Part shown: in pieces, positions 1 to 8,511 of the stretch
Layout: each line of letters starts with the position of its first letter
Numbering within the stretch: position 1 is the stretch's first letter
NCBI GenBank assembly: GCA_003278225.1
Contig: QCGC01000004.1
Coordinates: 1 to 64,000, forward strand
DNA length: 64,000 nucleotides
From: Prochlorococcus sp. AG-363-P01
GTDB taxonomy: Bacteria; Cyanobacteriota; Cyanobacteriia; PCC-6307; Cyanobiaceae
Direction of reading: 5' to 3'
The notes under the pieces: generated by a model
The model's input: the letters and a program-made list of their open reading frames with translations, nothing else
The model's database searches: none
Told to the model about the DNA's origin: nothing
Made by a program: the position numbers and the translations under genes

Positions 1-108
1 TTGGAACAGAAGGTTAACTTAAAGATCAATCTAATAACGGATTGTCAGCCTAAGAGATTTTAGGAAGCTCGCTTGTTTAATGTGGAATAGTCTCGAATAT
101 TTTTATCT
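1..108. other. AT-rich leader upstream of hemC
   Basis: No complete gene is visible. One plus-strand frame is open from base 1 to a TAG at 61-63, which could be the tail of a gene that starts outside the window or chance. The remaining ~45 bases are the hemC leader. I cannot assign a promoter with confidence. Confidence 0.4.
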
Positions 109-1062
109 ATGACCCTCGACCAACTGCGCATCGCCTCCCGCCGAAGCCAGCTGGCCATGGTCCAGACAAACTGGGTCAAGAACGAGCTTGAGCGAAAACA
201 CCCACATCTGACCATCTCAGTAGAAGCTATGGCAACCCAGGGTGACAAGATTCTCGATGTTGCATTAGCGAAGATAGGAGACAAGGGTCTTTTTACTAAA
301 GAACTAGAAGCACAAATGCTTATAGGGCGAGCAGAAATCGCAGTCCATTCTCTTAAAGACTTACCAACTAACCTTCCAAAAGGGTTAATGCTCGGTTGCA
401 TTACAGAGCGAGAAGATCCGGCAGACGCATTAGCTGTAAATCAAAAGAATGAAAAATACCAACTAGATACTCTTCCCAATGGTTCAGTGGTGGGAACCAG
501 TTCTCTTAGAAGGCTTGCACAACTTCGGAACAAATATCCAGATTTGATTTTCAAAGATGTGCGTGGAAATGTAATAACTCGACTTGAGAAACTTGATGCA
601 GGAGAGTATGACTGTCTGATTCTTGCGGCAGCTGGTTTAAAAAGACTTGGCTTTGGGAATCGTATACATCAAATTATCCCTAGTGAAGTCTCTCTCCATG
701 CAGTCGGACAAGGTGCTCTAGGCATTGAATGCATCGAAGGCCGACCTGAAGTCTTGGATGTAATTAAGAGTCTTGAACATAAGCAAACATCAGTAAGATG
801 TCTTGCAGAAAGGTCACTCCTGCGAGAGTTAGAAGGTGGTTGTCAAGTACCAATAGGAGTAAATACTAAAATAGATTCTGGGGAGTTAATTCTTACCGGT
901 ATGGTTGCAAGCTTAGATGGTAAAAGACTAATTAAAGATGAAAAGCGAGGTCCTATTAATAGTGCCGAATCTATTGGAATAGAACTTGCACATGCCTTAA
1001 AAAGCCAAGGTGCGGAAGAAATTTTGCAAGAGATATTTGATTCAGTGCGACCTGAAGTATGA
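109..1062 (+). CDS. hemC: hydroxymethylbilane synthase (porphobilinogen deaminase)
   Basis: HemC joins four porphobilinogen molecules into hydroxymethylbilane in the cytoplasm, on the path to heme, chlorophyll and corrinoids. The 317-residue length fits the family. The N-terminus ([15 protein letters not shown]) holds the conserved substrate-binding Arg/Ser cluster. GTSSLRR at residues 129-135 is the second conserved patch. The dipyrromethane cofactor cysteine is Cys245 in EGGCQVPIG. The start is the ATG that gives this standard N-terminus. The gene stands alone on the plus strand and converges on ppa. The pathway is shared with hemL at 12.4 kb and cobM at 32.5 kb. Nothing looks damaged. Confidence 0.97.
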   Translation: MTLDQLRIASRRSQLAMVQTNWVKNELERKHPHLTISVEAMATQGDKILDVALAKIGDKGLFTKELEAQMLIGRAEIAVHSLKDLPTNLPKGLMLGCITEREDPADALAVNQKNEKYQLDTLPNGSVVGTSSLRRLAQLRNKYPDLIFKDVRGNVITRLEKLDAGEYDCLILAAAGLKRLGFGNRIHQIIPSEVSLHAVGQGALGIECIEGRPEVLDVIKSLEHKQTSVRCLAERSLLRELEGGCQVPIGVNTKIDSGELILTGMVASLDGKRLIKDEKRGPINSAESIGIELAHALKSQGAEEILQEIFDSVRPEV

Positions 1063-1110
1063 TCAGAATAATATTTTTGAAATCAAACTTATTCCAAAAT
1101 ATATAAATAT

Positions 1111-1698
1111 TTAGTCAGTCAGTTTTGGCTCAATATCTGCAAGATATCGAGCTTCACATGCCTTAATTATTTTGACTGCTTCTTCTATTCCTAGAAAGCC
1201 ATTAACCCTACATGAGCCTGGCTTCTTAAGGTCTTTATAGTGCTCCCAATAATATTTGGTTTCTTTCAGCCAATGATTACCTAACTGCTCAAAACTAGTT
1301 ATGTGATCCATACGTTTGTCATCTGCCAAAACAGCAATTACTTTGTCGTCAACTTCACCACCGTCATCAAAAGTCATTATTCCGATTATCCTTGATTCCA
1401 CAATCGAGCCAGGTATCAATGGCTCAGTTACGCCGACAATTTCTATATCCAAAGGATCACCATCTTCATCCCAAGTCCTTGGAATGCATCCATAAGCAAA
1501 TGGATAAGCTAGGGAGGAATAACCAACTCGATCAAGTTTAAGATGTCCTGTCTCAGTAATCAGCTCATACTTATTGAGGGTATTTGAATTGAGTTCAACA
1601 ATAGTATTTAAACGCAATTCAGATTCGTCCGCGAATGCAGGCAATACATGCAGCAAGTTCGGCATACTGCGACTCGGGGCATGTTCGATGTTGGCCAT
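1111..1698 (-). CDS. ppa: inorganic pyrophosphatase
   Basis: Soluble family I pyrophosphatase that hydrolyses PPi from biosynthetic reactions. The frame carries the typical metal-binding signature DEDGDPLDIEIVG and the substrate-binding stretches YPFAYGCIPRTW and DDKVIAVLADD. A TTG nine bases upstream (1707) also opens the frame, but the ATG at 1698 gives an N-terminus (MANIEHAPSRSMPNLL) typical of picocyanobacterial Ppa, so I use it: 195 residues. Upstream on the same strand lies the M32 carboxypeptidase, whose stop is 27 bases before this start, so the two may be co-transcribed. Confidence 0.95.
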   Translation of the reverse strand: MANIEHAPSRSMPNLLHVLPAFADESELRLNTIVELNSNTLNKYELITETGHLKLDRVGYSSLAYPFAYGCIPRTWDEDGDPLDIEIVGVTEPLIPGSIVESRIIGIMTFDDGGEVDDKVIAVLADDKRMDHITSFEQLGNHWLKETKYYWEHYKDLKKPGSCRVNGFLGIEEAVKIIKACEARYLADIEPKLTD

Positions 1699-1725
1699 AA
1701 CTAGCAAGGATCCAAGCTAAACATA

Positions 1726-3303
1726 TTAGAAGGTGATATTGAGCAGCTCCAACTTTTTCTTGAGGTAATTAAGGAAAGCAGAACTTGAAAGAGGCAAGCC
1801 AGTAACCTTTTCAACCAATTCTTCAGCATTCATTTTTCGCCCATGCAAATGGACCTTCTCTCTCAACCAAGACAACAGGCTGAACTCATTCCCCTGACCT
1901 ATACAAAAATCAATTGGATCCTCCTCAAGGATTCCCGAATCCCGAAGTGAATCTGCCATCGCTTCAGAAAGTTGTGCACTAATCAAATGTCCCAATAAAT
2001 AAGAAGGGAAATACCCAAATTGGCCCTCACTCCAATGCACATCTTGTAAGCAACCTTCGCTATCATTGGGGGGGGTTACCCCAAGAAGATCTTTATATCT
2101 ACGATTCCATTCAATTGGCAAAGCTTCTACGTCCAAACCACCCTCTAGAAGCTCAATCTCAAGATCAGTTCTTATGAGAATATGCAAGCCATAACTCAAT
2201 TCATCAGCCTCAACACGGTTGCAACCAGGGGTCAACGGATTCAAAGCTTGCCATAAATCCTCTCCACACTGAACTGGAGCGCCCTCTTGCGCAAAAGAAG
2301 ACCAAAACCTTTCCGAGAAAGGTCTACTACGTGCAACTCTATTTTCCCAAAATAGAGATTGACTTTCATGTACCCCCATTGAGGTTGCTTGACCTAACGG
2401 CCATGAAAACCATTGATGACTTTGTATAGGCAATCCTTGTTCATACAAAGAGTGACCCCACTCATGGGCCGTGGCCAGAAAGCAAGAAAAAGGTTGACCA
2501 GAAACTACTCGTGTTGTTAGTCGAAAGTCCTTCGGACCTAGTGTTATTGAGAAGGGATGGGGAGATTCAGCGACACAAGTTATATTCCTATCTCTACTCC
2601 ACTCCTGAAGCAATTGATCACATAACAATCTTTGAGATTTTGCATCAAGATCCCATTTATAACTATCAGGCCTTTTCCAACTTCGAACATTCTCAATAAG
2701 TTCAGGAAGGGACTTCCTAAGAGGTTCAAACAATTCTTTCAAACGTTCAATACTGAGATCAGGCTCAAATGGTTGGGCAAGTGTTTCCCAAATGGTCCTT
2801 GCTTCTGAAAGCTGTCGAGCCTGCTCTTGTCTAAGCCCAATCAGATGACGCAATGCAGGGGCAAAACACTGATAATCAGAACTGGCTCTAGCCTGCTTCC
2901 AAAGATGGTATCCATGTGCTTTTGCTGTAGCGAGAATACTTACCAAATCAGGATCAAGACGTTTTTGGCGAGTTAAATCTTGCTCTAATAGCTCGAGATT
3001 TCTAGCTCGATCATCAATCTCAGCAAAATCCAAATCACCCAATTGACTTGCTTGCTGAAACTCAATCTTTGCTTCTTTAATCAGTTCTTCAAAATAACCA
3101 GAACTCTGTCGGGCATGAAGATTTCGAGCCAGAAGACTTAACTGCTCAGCCCTCCACTCTGACGAACCAACAGGCATACTTGTATTCTGATCCCAATAAA
3201 GGGTGTTCTGAATAGACCCCAAAAGCCGAGTCTCATGGAGATATTCACCAAGTCGACGCCAAGCAAGGTCAGGCAAAGTCTGACCTCTCAATGAAACAAC
3301 CAT
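1726..3303 (-). CDS. carboxypeptidase Taq (M32) family metallopeptidase
   Basis: Zinc or cobalt carboxypeptidase of family M32, expected to release C-terminal amino acids in the cytoplasm. The metal-binding HEWGH is at residues 280-284 and is followed by the family motif HESQS. The length of ~525 residues is normal for M32. I prefer the ATG at 3303; a TTG two codons upstream would give 527 residues. The C-terminal third has the typical SYGLHILIRTDLE and FPSYLLGHL stretches. The gene is followed by ppa on the same strand. No signal peptide is visible. Confidence 0.92.
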   Translation of the reverse strand: MVVSLRGQTLPDLAWRRLGEYLHETRLLGSIQNTLYWDQNTSMPVGSSEWRAEQLSLLARNLHARQSSGYFEELIKEAKIEFQQASQLGDLDFAEIDDRARNLELLEQDLTRQKRLDPDLVSILATAKAHGYHLWKQARASSDYQCFAPALRHLIGLRQEQARQLSEARTIWETLAQPFEPDLSIERLKELFEPLRKSLPELIENVRSWKRPDSYKWDLDAKSQRLLCDQLLQEWSRDRNITCVAESPHPFSITLGPKDFRLTTRVVSGQPFSCFLATAHEWGHSLYEQGLPIQSHQWFSWPLGQATSMGVHESQSLFWENRVARSRPFSERFWSSFAQEGAPVQCGEDLWQALNPLTPGCNRVEADELSYGLHILIRTDLEIELLEGGLDVEALPIEWNRRYKDLLGVTPPNDSEGCLQDVHWSEGQFGYFPSYLLGHLISAQLSEAMADSLRDSGILEEDPIDFCIGQGNEFSLLSWLREKVHLHGRKMNAEELVEKVTGLPLSSSAFLNYLKKKLELLNITF

Positions 3304-3745
3304 ACACAAAAGTCAGCTTCAAGTTTTAAAGCTTTTGAAAATTGCCGTTGAACAAAACAAATATAAAAATTATCAAAGAATTCTTCATCTTTTGTTGTCA
3401 AAAGAGGACCAAAATAAATCTCGCAGATTAAAAGAGGGCTTTCATTTATGGTCAAAGTACATACTCATCCCAATAAAGCAAGCCTAAACCTAGTAAAAAT
3501 TTAAAACTATGATTGAAAAACTACTATTAACCCTGAAAGCTCATCAGGCAGGTTGAGTTTTTTATATGGAAATATTTTCTCAAAAGAAAATATATTGTCA
3601 CTCAAAGCCTACTAAATTGCCGATTAAGGCCTAACAACTATCACTTTTTCTAGTTAAAACTTTTTAAGAAGATTTTCATTCCAAACACTTGCCCTTTTAA
3701 CAAGTTAGTCATTAAATAAAAGCATGCTGATTTAATTATCGTCAT
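3304..3745. other. 442-base intergenic region with an AT-rich hairpin
   Basis: This is the divergent region between the M32 peptidase and the YjbQ-like gene. It holds no convincing gene. A 9-bp perfect hairpin lies at 3572-3580 / 3585-3593 with a 4-base loop; it is AT-only apart from one pair and has no T-run typical of a terminator. Two short open frames (22 and 31 codons) have no ribosome-binding site and I discount them. Confidence 0.5.
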
Positions 3746-4222
3746 ATGAAACAGTTTATTTCTGAGATCTCACTAGAGACTTGTGGTGAAGGGTTCACAG
3801 ATTTAACTAATAAAATTAATAATTGGATACTAAAAGAAGAAATAGAGAAAGGAATTATATCAATAAATACACAGCATACAAGTTGCAGCCTAATAATAAA
3901 TGAGAATGCTGATCCTAAAGTTTTAGAAGACCTCTCAACTTATTTCAAATCATTAGTACCTGAAGGAGGGTTCCAGTCACACAGCACACAAAATAAGTTT
4001 TTTCCATATAAGCACTCAGAAGAAGGTCTAGATGATATGCCTGCGCATATAAAAACTGCACTGACTTGCAGTTCGTTAAGCCTAAGTATCAACAAAAACA
4101 AGCTAGTCTTAGGGACTTGGCAAGCTGTTTACCTCTGGGAGCATCGTTATCAAAAACACTTCAGAAAAATCTGCTTGCATGCCATAGGAGAGCATCACAA
4201 GAATCAGAGTCCAAAAGCCTAA
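3746..4222 (+). CDS. YjbQ / UPF0047 family protein
   Basis: A 158-residue member of the YjbQ family (UPF0047), a small trimeric beta-rich fold. Some members show weak thiamine-phosphate synthase activity, but the physiological role is unsettled. Typical signatures are present: HTSCSLIINENADP, DDMPAHIK and the C-terminal LGTWQAVYLWEHR. Length and start are normal for the family. It stands apart, with 177 bases to phhB. A short hairpin at 4250-4266 follows the stop and could end its transcript. Confidence 0.85.
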   Translation: MKQFISEISLETCGEGFTDLTNKINNWILKEEIEKGIISINTQHTSCSLIINENADPKVLEDLSTYFKSLVPEGGFQSHSTQNKFFPYKHSEEGLDDMPAHIKTALTCSSLSLSINKNKLVLGTWQAVYLWEHRYQKHFRKICLHAIGEHHKNQSPKA

Positions 4223-4230
4223 ATTGCTAG

Positions 4231-4329
4231 TTAAGCAGTAAGAGTTAAGGGCTTTGTTCCAAAGCCAGCACCACCACACTCATAAACCGCCCAATTATCT
4301 AGTGCAGAACCTAAGAAAATATGAAACAA
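4231..4329 (-). other. possible 32-codon micro-ORF, protein-like C-terminus
   Basis: On the minus strand a short open frame starts at a TTG (4329) and ends at 4231. Its last 20 residues include DNWAVYECGGAG and FGTKPLTL, which look more protein-like than random AT-rich DNA. There is no clear ribosome-binding site, and an ATG at 4334 lies in another frame. The segment overlaps the hairpin at 4250-4266, which may alone explain part of the sequence. I treat it as a weak candidate only. Confidence 0.2.
4250..4266 (+). terminator. 7-bp hairpin after the YjbQ-like gene
   Basis: GGCTTTG and CAAAGCC pair around a TTC loop 28 bases after the stop codon. There is no downstream T-run, so termination is uncertain. 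Confidence 0.3.
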
Positions 4330-4399
4330 ACATGGACTTATCTAATCATAAGATCCATGATCTAAATGCAATACTCTTGCCAGATTCAGGAAGCACCAA

Positions 4400-4684
4400 A
4401 TGGAAGAAAAACTTTTAACCCCTGATGAAGTCAACTCTCTGCGTAAGGAATTACCCCAATGGGAAGTTAATCAATCCCTATTAAGACGAGAATGGCAGTT
4501 CAACAACTTTATAGACGCCTTTGGATTCATAACAAAAGTGGCATTACTTGCAGAAGCAAGAAATCACCATCCTGACTGGAGCAACATCTATGCACAAGTA
4601 ATAATTCAATTAACAACACATGATCTGGGAGGGCTAAGTCATAAAGATGTTGAACTCGCTAAAGCGATAAATTTACTTGAGTAA
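4400..4684 (+). CDS. phhB: pterin-4a-carbinolamine dehydratase
   Basis: Short (94 residues) PCD/DCoH family protein. The enzyme dehydrates 4a-hydroxytetrahydropterins, recycling the cofactor of aromatic amino acid hydroxylases, and in many bacteria it is thought to act in folate or pterin metabolism. The family's HHP signature is in EARNHHPDW, and the C-terminal [15 protein letters not shown] is the second conserved stretch. It precedes a COG0523 (CobW) gene by 87 bases on the same strand, a pairing that may reflect metal or pterin economy but proves nothing here. Confidence 0.9.
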   Translation: MEEKLLTPDEVNSLRKELPQWEVNQSLLRREWQFNNFIDAFGFITKVALLAEARNHHPDWSNIYAQVIIQLTTHDLGGLSHKDVELAKAINLLE

Positions 4685-4771
4685 AGAAACTTCAAGACAA
4701 AGAAGACAATTACTGGCAAAATTAACCTAGGTCTTAACTATGGCCTTAATAGCACCTTTAGAACCTTTAAC

Positions 4772-5869
4772 ATGAGCAAATCAATACCTTCATCTTCTGA
4801 AAATACCTCAAATAAAAATAAAGACTTATACTCCCATTTACCTATACCAGTAACAATTCTGACTGGATTCCTTGGTGCAGGCAAGACTACACTTCTCAAC
4901 CATATTCTCTCTAATCAAAAAGGTCTAAAAACAGCTGTCCTAGTCAATGAATTTGGTGAGATTGGTATTGACAATGATCTAATCATCTCAACTGGGGAGG
5001 ATATGATTGAGCTGAGTAATGGCTGCATATGTTGCTCAATTAATGGGGAATTAGTAGAAGCAGTTCACCGATTATTAGATAAGCCAATTCCTATTGATTA
5101 TCTAATAGTCGAAACAACAGGCTTAGCAGACCCCCTCCCCGTTGCAATGACGTTTATTAGTAGTGAGCTAAGAGACCTAACAAGACTTGATTCAATCATC
5201 ACCGTAATTGATGCTGAAAATTTCAATAATGAGCTTCTTGAAAGTAAAATAGCACGTGCTCAAGTTGTATATGGCGACATAATGCTCCTAAACAAATGTG
5301 ATCTTGTTTCAGAAAATCAGCTATTAGCAATAGAAGAAAAGCTAAAGCATGTCAAACAAGATGCAAGGATCTTAAGATCAACGAGAGGAGAGGTTTCGTT
5401 AGCCTTAATGCTAAGTGTTGGCCTATTTGAGACTGATTTAATTACTGTAGGGAACTCTAAAAAGAAGCATAGTCATAACCATGAGCATAGTCATAACCAT
5501 GAGCATAGTCATAACCATGAGCATAGTCATACTCATGAGCACAAATCTGAACAGCTTGAGATTGAAGGATTCACTTCTTTATCCTTCAAAAGTAATAAAC
5601 CTTTCTCTCTAAGAAAGTTCCAAAATTTCTTAGACAACCAACTGCCTGAAAATGTTTTTCGCGCCAAAGGAATTTTATGGTTTAACGAAAGCGAGCGAAG
5701 ACACATATTTCATCTTGCCGGCAAACGATTCTCAATTGATGACAGTGATTGGCATGATGAACACAAAAATCAACTTGTCTTAATTGGGCGTCAACTTGAC
5801 CATCCCACCATAAAGCAACAACTACAGGCTTGTGTAACAAACAATTCAGAAAAAGAGATTGCTAGATGA
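4772..5869 (+). CDS. CobW/COG0523 family GTPase with His-rich metal-binding linker
   Basis: G3E-type P-loop GTPase of the CobW/YeiR/ZNG family, proposed metallochaperones that insert zinc, cobalt or other metals. The Walker A GFLGAGKT is at residues 32-39, the metal-binding CxCC motif (C85, C87, C88) follows, then TTGLADP and NKCD. A linker at residues 233-256 is built from four near-identical HSHNHE units encoded by an 18-bp tandem repeat (5468-5539); such linkers bind Zn or Ni. A C-terminal CobW_C domain closes the 365 residues. The stop overlaps the start of the downstream ABC permease (ATGA, 5866-5869), implying translational coupling. Which metal it serves cannot be read from the sequence. 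Confidence 0.9.
   Translation: MSKSIPSSSENTSNKNKDLYSHLPIPVTILTGFLGAGKTTLLNHILSNQKGLKTAVLVNEFGEIGIDNDLIISTGEDMIELSNGCICCSINGELVEAVHRLLDKPIPIDYLIVETTGLADPLPVAMTFISSELRDLTRLDSIITVIDAENFNNELLESKIARAQVVYGDIMLLNKCDLVSENQLLAIEEKLKHVKQDARILRSTRGEVSLALMLSVGLFETDLITVGNSKKKHSHNHEHSHNHEHSHNHEHSHTHEHKSEQLEIEGFTSLSFKSNKPFSLRKFQNFLDNQLPENVFRAKGILWFNESERRHIFHLAGKRFSIDDSDWHDEHKNQLVLIGRQLDHPTIKQQLQACVTNNSEKEIAR
5468..5539 (+). repeat. 18-bp tandem repeat x4 in the CobW gene
   Basis: Four head-to-tail copies of CATAGTCATAACCATGAG; the fourth differs at two bases. The unit is six codons, so copy number can change without breaking the frame; it encodes the His-rich linker. Confidence 0.95.
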
Positions 5870-7440
5870 CTCGTGCAGGAATTTCAACAACCCAAAAGAC
5901 AAGCGTTCTGAGATTCATCAGAAGGCAATCTCAGAAGTCAAGGTCTGTACTTAGTGCCATAGCTTTAATAATTTGCGCTATATCTCTATGGCCTTTAATC
6001 GGACTATTAATTGAAGGAATAAATGGACTACAAGCTGGATCGGTCAATCTAGGTTCCGATGGTTCTAGACAGATCCTAGGAACCTTATTCTTACTTATCT
6101 CCACTGGATTAGTTGCGGCACTTGTCGGAACATCAAATGGCTGGTTACTAGCTAACTGTCGATTCCCTGGCAGGAAGATTTTACGGATAGCACAGCTATT
6201 ACCGCTTGCTACTCCTGCATATCTTCTCTCAGCAACACTTATAGATCTTGGAAGCATTAATTCCATAAGGATTTATGGAATGACCTGGGGGGTAATTATT
6301 ATGGCACTAACTACATATCCTTATATCTTCCTATTAAGCACAGAAAACTTCACAAAATGTGGTAGACGACAACTTGAAGTAAGTCGAAGTTTGGGTGTTG
6401 GCCCATGGAATAGCTTTAGGAGAATTGCTCTACCGATGGCACTACCAGCGATTGGGGCAGGAGTCGCCCTCACCGGGATGGAAGTTATTAATGAACTTGG
6501 AGCTGTACAACTTCTAAATATTCCAAGCATTTCTGCCGGAATTGTTGAAAATTGGGTAACCAATGGCGATCCAGCCGGAGCTATAGCCTTAGCAATTATC
6601 GGTTTAACAATAGTCATGATACTTGTTTCCTATGAGCGTAATCTCCGTAATAGAAGTCGACGTTGGACAGAAGGAGTTGCCGGAGGAGAAGCGCCTGCTT
6701 GGAAATTAAAAGGGATAAGAGCTCTTCTTGCTCAAAGCATTGCTTTTATCCCTCCAGCATTCACTCTTGGGACTCCTATTGCTTGGGCAACAATCAACTT
6801 CGACCAACTCGGGAAAGGACTGGACCAAGAGCTATTTTTACTAACTTTGAGGAGCCTTGGTCTTGGTCTTGCTGCTGCAAGCATTGCTGTTCTAGCAGCA
6901 TTATTTTTGTCAATTGCAAAAAGATGGAATCCTAATAATTGGATAAAAAGCCTGACCTTTTTTGCCGGCATTGGATATGCGGTTCCTGGTGCTGTTCTAG
7001 CTTTAGGGCTTTCTTCCTTCGCTGGACCGCCTTGGAAATTCGCTTCTATTATTCTCTTAATATGGGGCTACAGTATTCGATTTTTAGCCGTAGCAAAAGG
7101 AGGGCTTGATGCGGCTTTTGAACGAATTTCACCAAATCTCGATGAAGCAGCAATAGGGCTTGGATACCAATGGCAAGAAGTTCTTAAAAAGGTCCATTTA
7201 CCTCTACTAAAAGGTCCATTGGGTGTAGGAGCCTTATTGGTTTTTGTTGATACGTTAAAAGAACTACCACTTAGCTTTACTTTAAGACCTTTTGATTTTG
7301 ATACTCTTTCAGTAAGAATTTTCCAATATGCAGGGGATGAGCGTATGTCCGAAGCCATCTTGCCTTCTTTGATAATCCTCTCACTTGGCCTAATAGCTTC
7401 ACTAGCTTTAATTCCAGGATTAGAGTATAAAAAAAAATGA
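5866..7440 (+). CDS. futB: ABC transporter permease, iron(III)-type, two fused permease domains
   Basis: A 524-residue polytopic inner-membrane protein made of two binding-protein-dependent permease domains in tandem, as in FutB/SfuB/FbpB ferric iron importers. Each half has an EAA-type cytoplasmic loop: EVSRSLGVGPWNSFRRIALP near residue 171 and EAAIGLGYQWQEVLKKVHLP near 427. I expect about 12 membrane helices. The start overlaps the CobW stop by four bases. Neither the periplasmic iron-binding protein (FutA) nor the ATPase (FutC) is in the window; picocyanobacterial fut genes are commonly scattered. The substrate is inferred from the family. Confidence 0.87.
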   Translation: MTRAGISTTQKTSVLRFIRRQSQKSRSVLSAIALIICAISLWPLIGLLIEGINGLQAGSVNLGSDGSRQILGTLFLLISTGLVAALVGTSNGWLLANCRFPGRKILRIAQLLPLATPAYLLSATLIDLGSINSIRIYGMTWGVIIMALTTYPYIFLLSTENFTKCGRRQLEVSRSLGVGPWNSFRRIALPMALPAIGAGVALTGMEVINELGAVQLLNIPSISAGIVENWVTNGDPAGAIALAIIGLTIVMILVSYERNLRNRSRRWTEGVAGGEAPAWKLKGIRALLAQSIAFIPPAFTLGTPIAWATINFDQLGKGLDQELFLLTLRSLGLGLAAASIAVLAALFLSIAKRWNPNNWIKSLTFFAGIGYAVPGAVLALGLSSFAGPPWKFASIILLIWGYSIRFLAVAKGGLDAAFERISPNLDEAAIGLGYQWQEVLKKVHLPLLKGPLGVGALLVFVDTLKELPLSFTLRPFDFDTLSVRIFQYAGDERMSEAILPSLIILSLGLIASLALIPGLEYKKK

Positions 7441-7518
7441 AAAGAGGAAGATCTGTATGCGACTGTTTTTTTTATAACTTAAGTCAGGGCTTAAATTTAA
7501 ATTCAACTCTTATTGATT

Positions 7519-8511
7519 TTAACTGTAAGGGTACATATACGAAGCATAAATCCGATTCAGCCAAACAACAAAAGCAACAATTAAATCTGAAAAAGATACT
7601 ACCAATCTATAACAAAGTAACGAGGCTAAAAGAGGAGGCTCAGGAACTAAAGTACCGATTCTAATAAATAAACAAGTCTCAAAAATACCAACCCCACCTG
7701 GTGCAGCAGGAACAACCAGGCCAATTAGCCAAGCAAAGCAAAAAATTGCAAGCCATTGAAAAAAAGGAATGCTTAAGTCAATGTAAAAAGCTCTTAAGCA
7801 ACACCAAAACCCACCAAAGCGTAATATTAAAAAAACAAGCTCCATTAACAATGCCTTATAGGGGTAATCTTTCCCTCGAAGAGAAAGTTCATTTTTCCAT
7901 AATTTAACCTTAGACTCAGAGGCAATTACCTCTAATTTCTTAGCAATTAAAATTTTTAACCCTTTCAACATTGGACGTCTAAGGTTTCGAGAAAAAAACA
8001 CTATTGGGAAAACACATAACAGTCCAAATCCTGACTGGAAACCACCTAAGGGGATAAAAAGTAGTGCCGCTGATAACATTAGAAATGGTTCCAAAATGAC
8101 AGAAGTAATTGCTTTGTCTTGCCCAGAGTTCCGATTAATTACTCTAATCCTTTCAACAAAATGCCAAATCCCACCAGGCAAATACTTCAAGATATTAGTA
8201 GTTAAAAAAAGTGTAATTAAGTTTATTCCCTTTCTATAGACACCTAGCCAATCACAAATAAAACTCCAAGCCAAAGCATTCATTAGGAGACTAGAGATGC
8301 TGATAAAAGTTGACAAGATTAGCCAATAAAATACCCTCCTAGTCAAATCAATATTTCCTAACATTTCACTATTTATAAAAATCAAATTCCCAATAAAAAG
8401 GAGACTTAATAATGTTATGAAAAAACGAAAACTTCCTAGGAAAGACTCGTCATTAATCAATATTTTCAATCTTCCAAAGATATGTGTAAAGATTTCAGTC
8501 ACAATGACCAT
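7519..8511 (-). CDS. LPG-synthase transmembrane (UPF0104/YbhN-like) family membrane protein
   Basis: A 330-residue integral membrane protein with about eight hydrophobic segments. The conserved patches YLPGGIWHFVERI and VPAAPGGVGIFETC are those of the lysylphosphatidylglycerol synthase TM region / UPF0104 family (PF03706). These proteins are flippases or lipid-modifying membrane domains in some bacteria; the soluble aminoacyl-transferase domain of MprF is absent, so no enzyme activity should be assumed. Its start overlaps the end of larC by 13 bases, so the two are probably co-transcribed. It converges on the iron permease gene. Confidence 0.82.
   Translation of the reverse strand: MVIVTEIFTHIFGRLKILINDESFLGSFRFFITLLSLLFIGNLIFINSEMLGNIDLTRRVFYWLILSTFISISSLLMNALAWSFICDWLGVYRKGINLITLFLTTNILKYLPGGIWHFVERIRVINRNSGQDKAITSVILEPFLMLSAALLFIPLGGFQSGFGLLCVFPIVFFSRNLRRPMLKGLKILIAKKLEVIASESKVKLWKNELSLRGKDYPYKALLMELVFLILRFGGFWCCLRAFYIDLSIPFFQWLAIFCFAWLIGLVVPAAPGGVGIFETCLFIRIGTLVPEPPLLASLLCYRLVVSFSDLIVAFVVWLNRIYASYMYPYS

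Noticed and set aside
3650-3745. 31-codon minus-strand ORF starting opposite the YjbQ-like start
   Set aside because: No ribosome-binding site and no recognisable pattern; likely chance.
5931-7358. Several antisense open frames of 80-110 codons within the iron permease gene
   Set aside because: They are shadows of a strongly supported membrane-protein gene.
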